64,000 nt of DNA from Anthostomella pinea (lineage: Eukaryota > Ascomycota > Sordariomycetes > Xylariales > Xylariaceae), in contig CAUWAG010000012.1 in the NCBI GenBank assembly GCA_963556695.1, positions 434,001 to 498,000 of the forward strand, in the 5' to 3' direction. The position numbers and the translations under genes are program-made. The notes under the pieces are model-generated. The model was given only the letters and a program-made list of their open reading frames with translations. It did not search any database and was not told the origin of the DNA. Below, in pieces: positions 62,120 to 64,000 of this stretch (its first letter is position 1; every line of letters starts with the position of its first letter).

Positions 62120-62172
62120 GAATATACATATTGAATACATCACACATCACGGCAATTTTCCCGCTCCGAAAC

Positions 62173-62770
62173 TTATCTGGTGATTGGCCAGTTATGGTGC
62201 TTAAACCACTTCTTATGGTTGCAAATAGGAACCGTAGATCCAGAATCGAATAGCCATCGATCACAAGCGGTAGAGATGGCGTAGGCGTGAGCTTTAGGTT
62301 GACTTTCAGGTTGAAAGGGGGCACTAAGGTCAATATCTACCTGATTGGCGCCGCAAGGAACGTTGAAGTATGCTTCTTGTACCGTGACGTCGCTCGCAGT
62401 TCTCGCAGGAGCGTCACCATGGTCTTCTACGGCCGTAGAAGTCTCACGGCACCAGTGAGTAGCGGGAATAGTACCGCCAGCACAAGATGATCCCCTAGAA
62501 GAGCCGCTCGCAGCTCCCTTTGAAGCAGCTTGCAACACCTGCTTCAAGATGCGTTGGTTGCAGCCATCGTGCCCTTTCTTCTTGTTGAGCTCTCCACACT
62601 CAAAGCACCACACAACTGTAGTGTTTAAAGCGCTAGGATCCTTCTGATCAGGTCCCTAAGCGCCTCCGGAGCCTCCTTTGCCCTTATTATTGCCCTTGTT
62701 CTTCTTTCGCTGCTTGTTGCCGTGATTAGCGCCAGCAGGTGTGGTAGGAGTGGCATGAGTTTGTTTGTTT
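62173..62770 (-). pseudogene. Copia Gag end-protease fragment
   Basis: The minus strand reads a Cys-rich knuckle (VWCFECGELNKKKGHDGC) after a glycine/lysine linker, then the protease start DRWLFDSGSTVPICNHKKWF with the catalytic DSGST. A stop lies near 62655. Homology stops at about 62173 and an LTR follows at 62119 without integrase or RT, so the element is internally deleted. Confidence 0.75.
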
Positions 62771-63279
62771 TGTATTTAACGTGGGGGGTAGCTCCTCAGT
62801 AGTGCAAACCACGCCTCCCAGAGCCTCTGCATCGCAGGGTTGTGGAGGTCTCAAGAAAATAAGTACAGTCAGTCCCGCTCACGGGCCCATCCCCGTTGTT
62901 GCGGCGGTATGACCTTGGGGTCATCCATCTGGTCCTTCAGGAACAGCTATCTATCGGAATCTAGACAGATGATGCTGCAATGCCGCCATTAGGCTCGGAC
63001 GCAAGTATGATAGAAGACGTTGCCAAAGCCTCGTCCATGCAGACGATGCACATCGGGTCCGGTAATGCTGACTATCTACTGATCAAGATCTCTGGTACTC
63101 TGTATCGAGACAGACCGGAGACGGCCTGCCTTAGATTGGTCAACGCACATCCTATCCCGCGAACTGTATTTGTAGTTCATAACCGCCACCTCTATCAGAC
63201 AGTGCTCCGATCATTCCGCCCGGAGTTCATCCAACACCAATGTCCAAGCTGGCGGCTCAGTACGTTGGCTGAGAACTGG
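62771..63279. other. Uncharacterised segment
   Basis: A plus-strand frame (62980 onward; ADYLLIKISGTLYRDRPETA) has coding-like composition but no recognisable domain and runs into Copia DNA. Possibly a host gene fragment. Confidence 0.25.
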
Positions 63280-63475
63280 GAAAAGCTGCCAGCAGATTCG
63301 AGAAATCCCAGCAATACTGGCAACTTGTCTACTTCAAGTCATTTACATGAACACGCTCTATTATTAACTAAGCGGTCCCATAGGTTATCTTTACTCTGTT
63401 CATTTTGCAGATAGTTATAGCAGCTATCGATGGATCTTGTTGCTCGTTCGAAAGACGAGCTCTGCGCCTGATCTT
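63280..63475 (+). pseudogene. Copia integrase fragment, duplicate of 21229-21425
   Basis: The segment from CTGGGAAAAGCTGCCAGCAG to GAAAGACGAG matches 21229-21420 with scattered substitutions, in the same orientation. One in-frame stop lies at the TAA near 63365. It is joined at ~63480 to LINE DNA. Confidence 0.75.
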
Positions 63476-63485
63476 AGAACGGGGA

Positions 63486-64000
63486 TTCAGTGCACCATTG
63501 ACTGAGGCTTCAGCCATAGGGACATCTGAGAACACCAGATCCAGTACATTTCCATCGTCATGTGTTGGGACATCTGGTTCAGAAATCAGATCCAGTCCGT
63601 GGTCTGCCATAGTCTGTGCAAGTATGACACCACCGTGATATCCTGGATTGCTCGAGTCCCAGGATCTGTCGCCAGCATTAAAATCCTCAGCTATAACACA
63701 GCCAAAAGGTGGAGTCCATACTTCCAGAATGTCATCCACTTCCTGTGGGTTGTCACATGGTCGGTAGACACTGGCAAAAGTGATGCCTTGTACCTTGACC
63801 CAGGTGATGTCTCGTGTAGCATAGGGCCGAAATCGATCCGCTTGAAGGTATTTTCTCACATAGATGAGAGATCTGGGCCGTGTACTGTCGCTGTCCCAGG
63901 AGTCCACTGGGGAGTATATATTGTAATTGGGGTGTGTCTTTACTCCCATTCTCCTGCCTGGTGGTATGCTGACCCAGGGCTCTTGCATCAGAATGATGTC
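63486..64000 (-). CDS. LINE ORF2 endonuclease part, second copy (runs off right edge)
   Basis: The minus-strand frame is open to the window edge and encodes IILMQEPWVSIPPGRRM, the domain core WTPPFGCVIAEDFNAGDRSW, and DDGNVLDLVFSDVPMAEA, matching 10681-10040 closely. It retains TGG and CAA where the first copy has TAG and TAA. Homology ends at VNGAL (~63490), where Copia integrase DNA is joined, so this copy has lost the reverse transcriptase. Confidence 0.8.

Overview
This is nuclear DNA of a filamentous ascomycete (Pezizomycotina; class not determinable by eye). Genes carry short introns (about 46-100 nt) with GT..AG ends and CTAAC-like branch sites. The gene families are fungal: HET, NACHT/NLR, DUF7730/F-box-like, OTT_1508-like deaminase, and 3-dehydroshikimate dehydratase. 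The repeats are typical fungal ones: Copia LTR elements, Tad1-like LINEs and pogo/Fot-type DNA transposons. Several elements carry stop codons explained by CpA-to-TpA transitions, the signature of repeat-induced point mutation (RIP).

Layout. 1-2.8 kb: 5' half of a Copia element (minus strand, one uninterrupted Gag-protease frame running off the left edge) with its LTR. 2.8-8 kb: LTR copies and a 1,012-bp non-LTR retroposon (called N here) with a 15-bp target duplication. 8.1-12.5 kb: a Tad1-like LINE with intact ORF1 and broken ORF2, and a second N copy with a 14-bp target duplication. 13.5-17 kb: a quiet host island with an FHA-pseudokinase gene and an unknown 308-residue protein. 19-20.5 kb: a deaminase-fold gene. 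21-23.5 kb: deleted Copia. 23.5-30 kb: a secreted or GPI-type protein, a DUF7730-like gene split by a LINE, and a broken HET gene. 30-38.7 kb: nested remnants of Copia, pogo, LINE and N, plus a 3.8-kb unit with terminal inverted repeats. 39-44.3 kb: a kinase C-lobe/SDR chimera, AT-rich DNA, a solo LTR, and a pogo element cutting a second DUF7730-like gene. 44.4-52.2 kb: mostly host genes (unknown fragment, dehydroshikimate dehydratase, unknown coiled-coil gene, pepsin-like protease, secreted protein). 53.7-58.7 kb: four broken modules end to end (P450 N-terminus, pogo, NLR, Copia RT). 58.7-64 kb: further N, LINE and Copia debris and a second LINE endonuclease copy running off the right edge.

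How it fits together. There is no operon-like pathway. The window is a transposon-dense compartment in which host genes, notably incompatibility and NLR-type ones, are being cut by insertions, with small intact gene islands between. The clearest new structure is the N family: non-autonomous, with at least two different internal heads joined to one shared 3' end. That 3' end closes with the same GGCGTTAAA + simple-repeat terminus as the local LINEs, which suggests it moves on LINE machinery. All calls are from reading the sequence; no database search was run.
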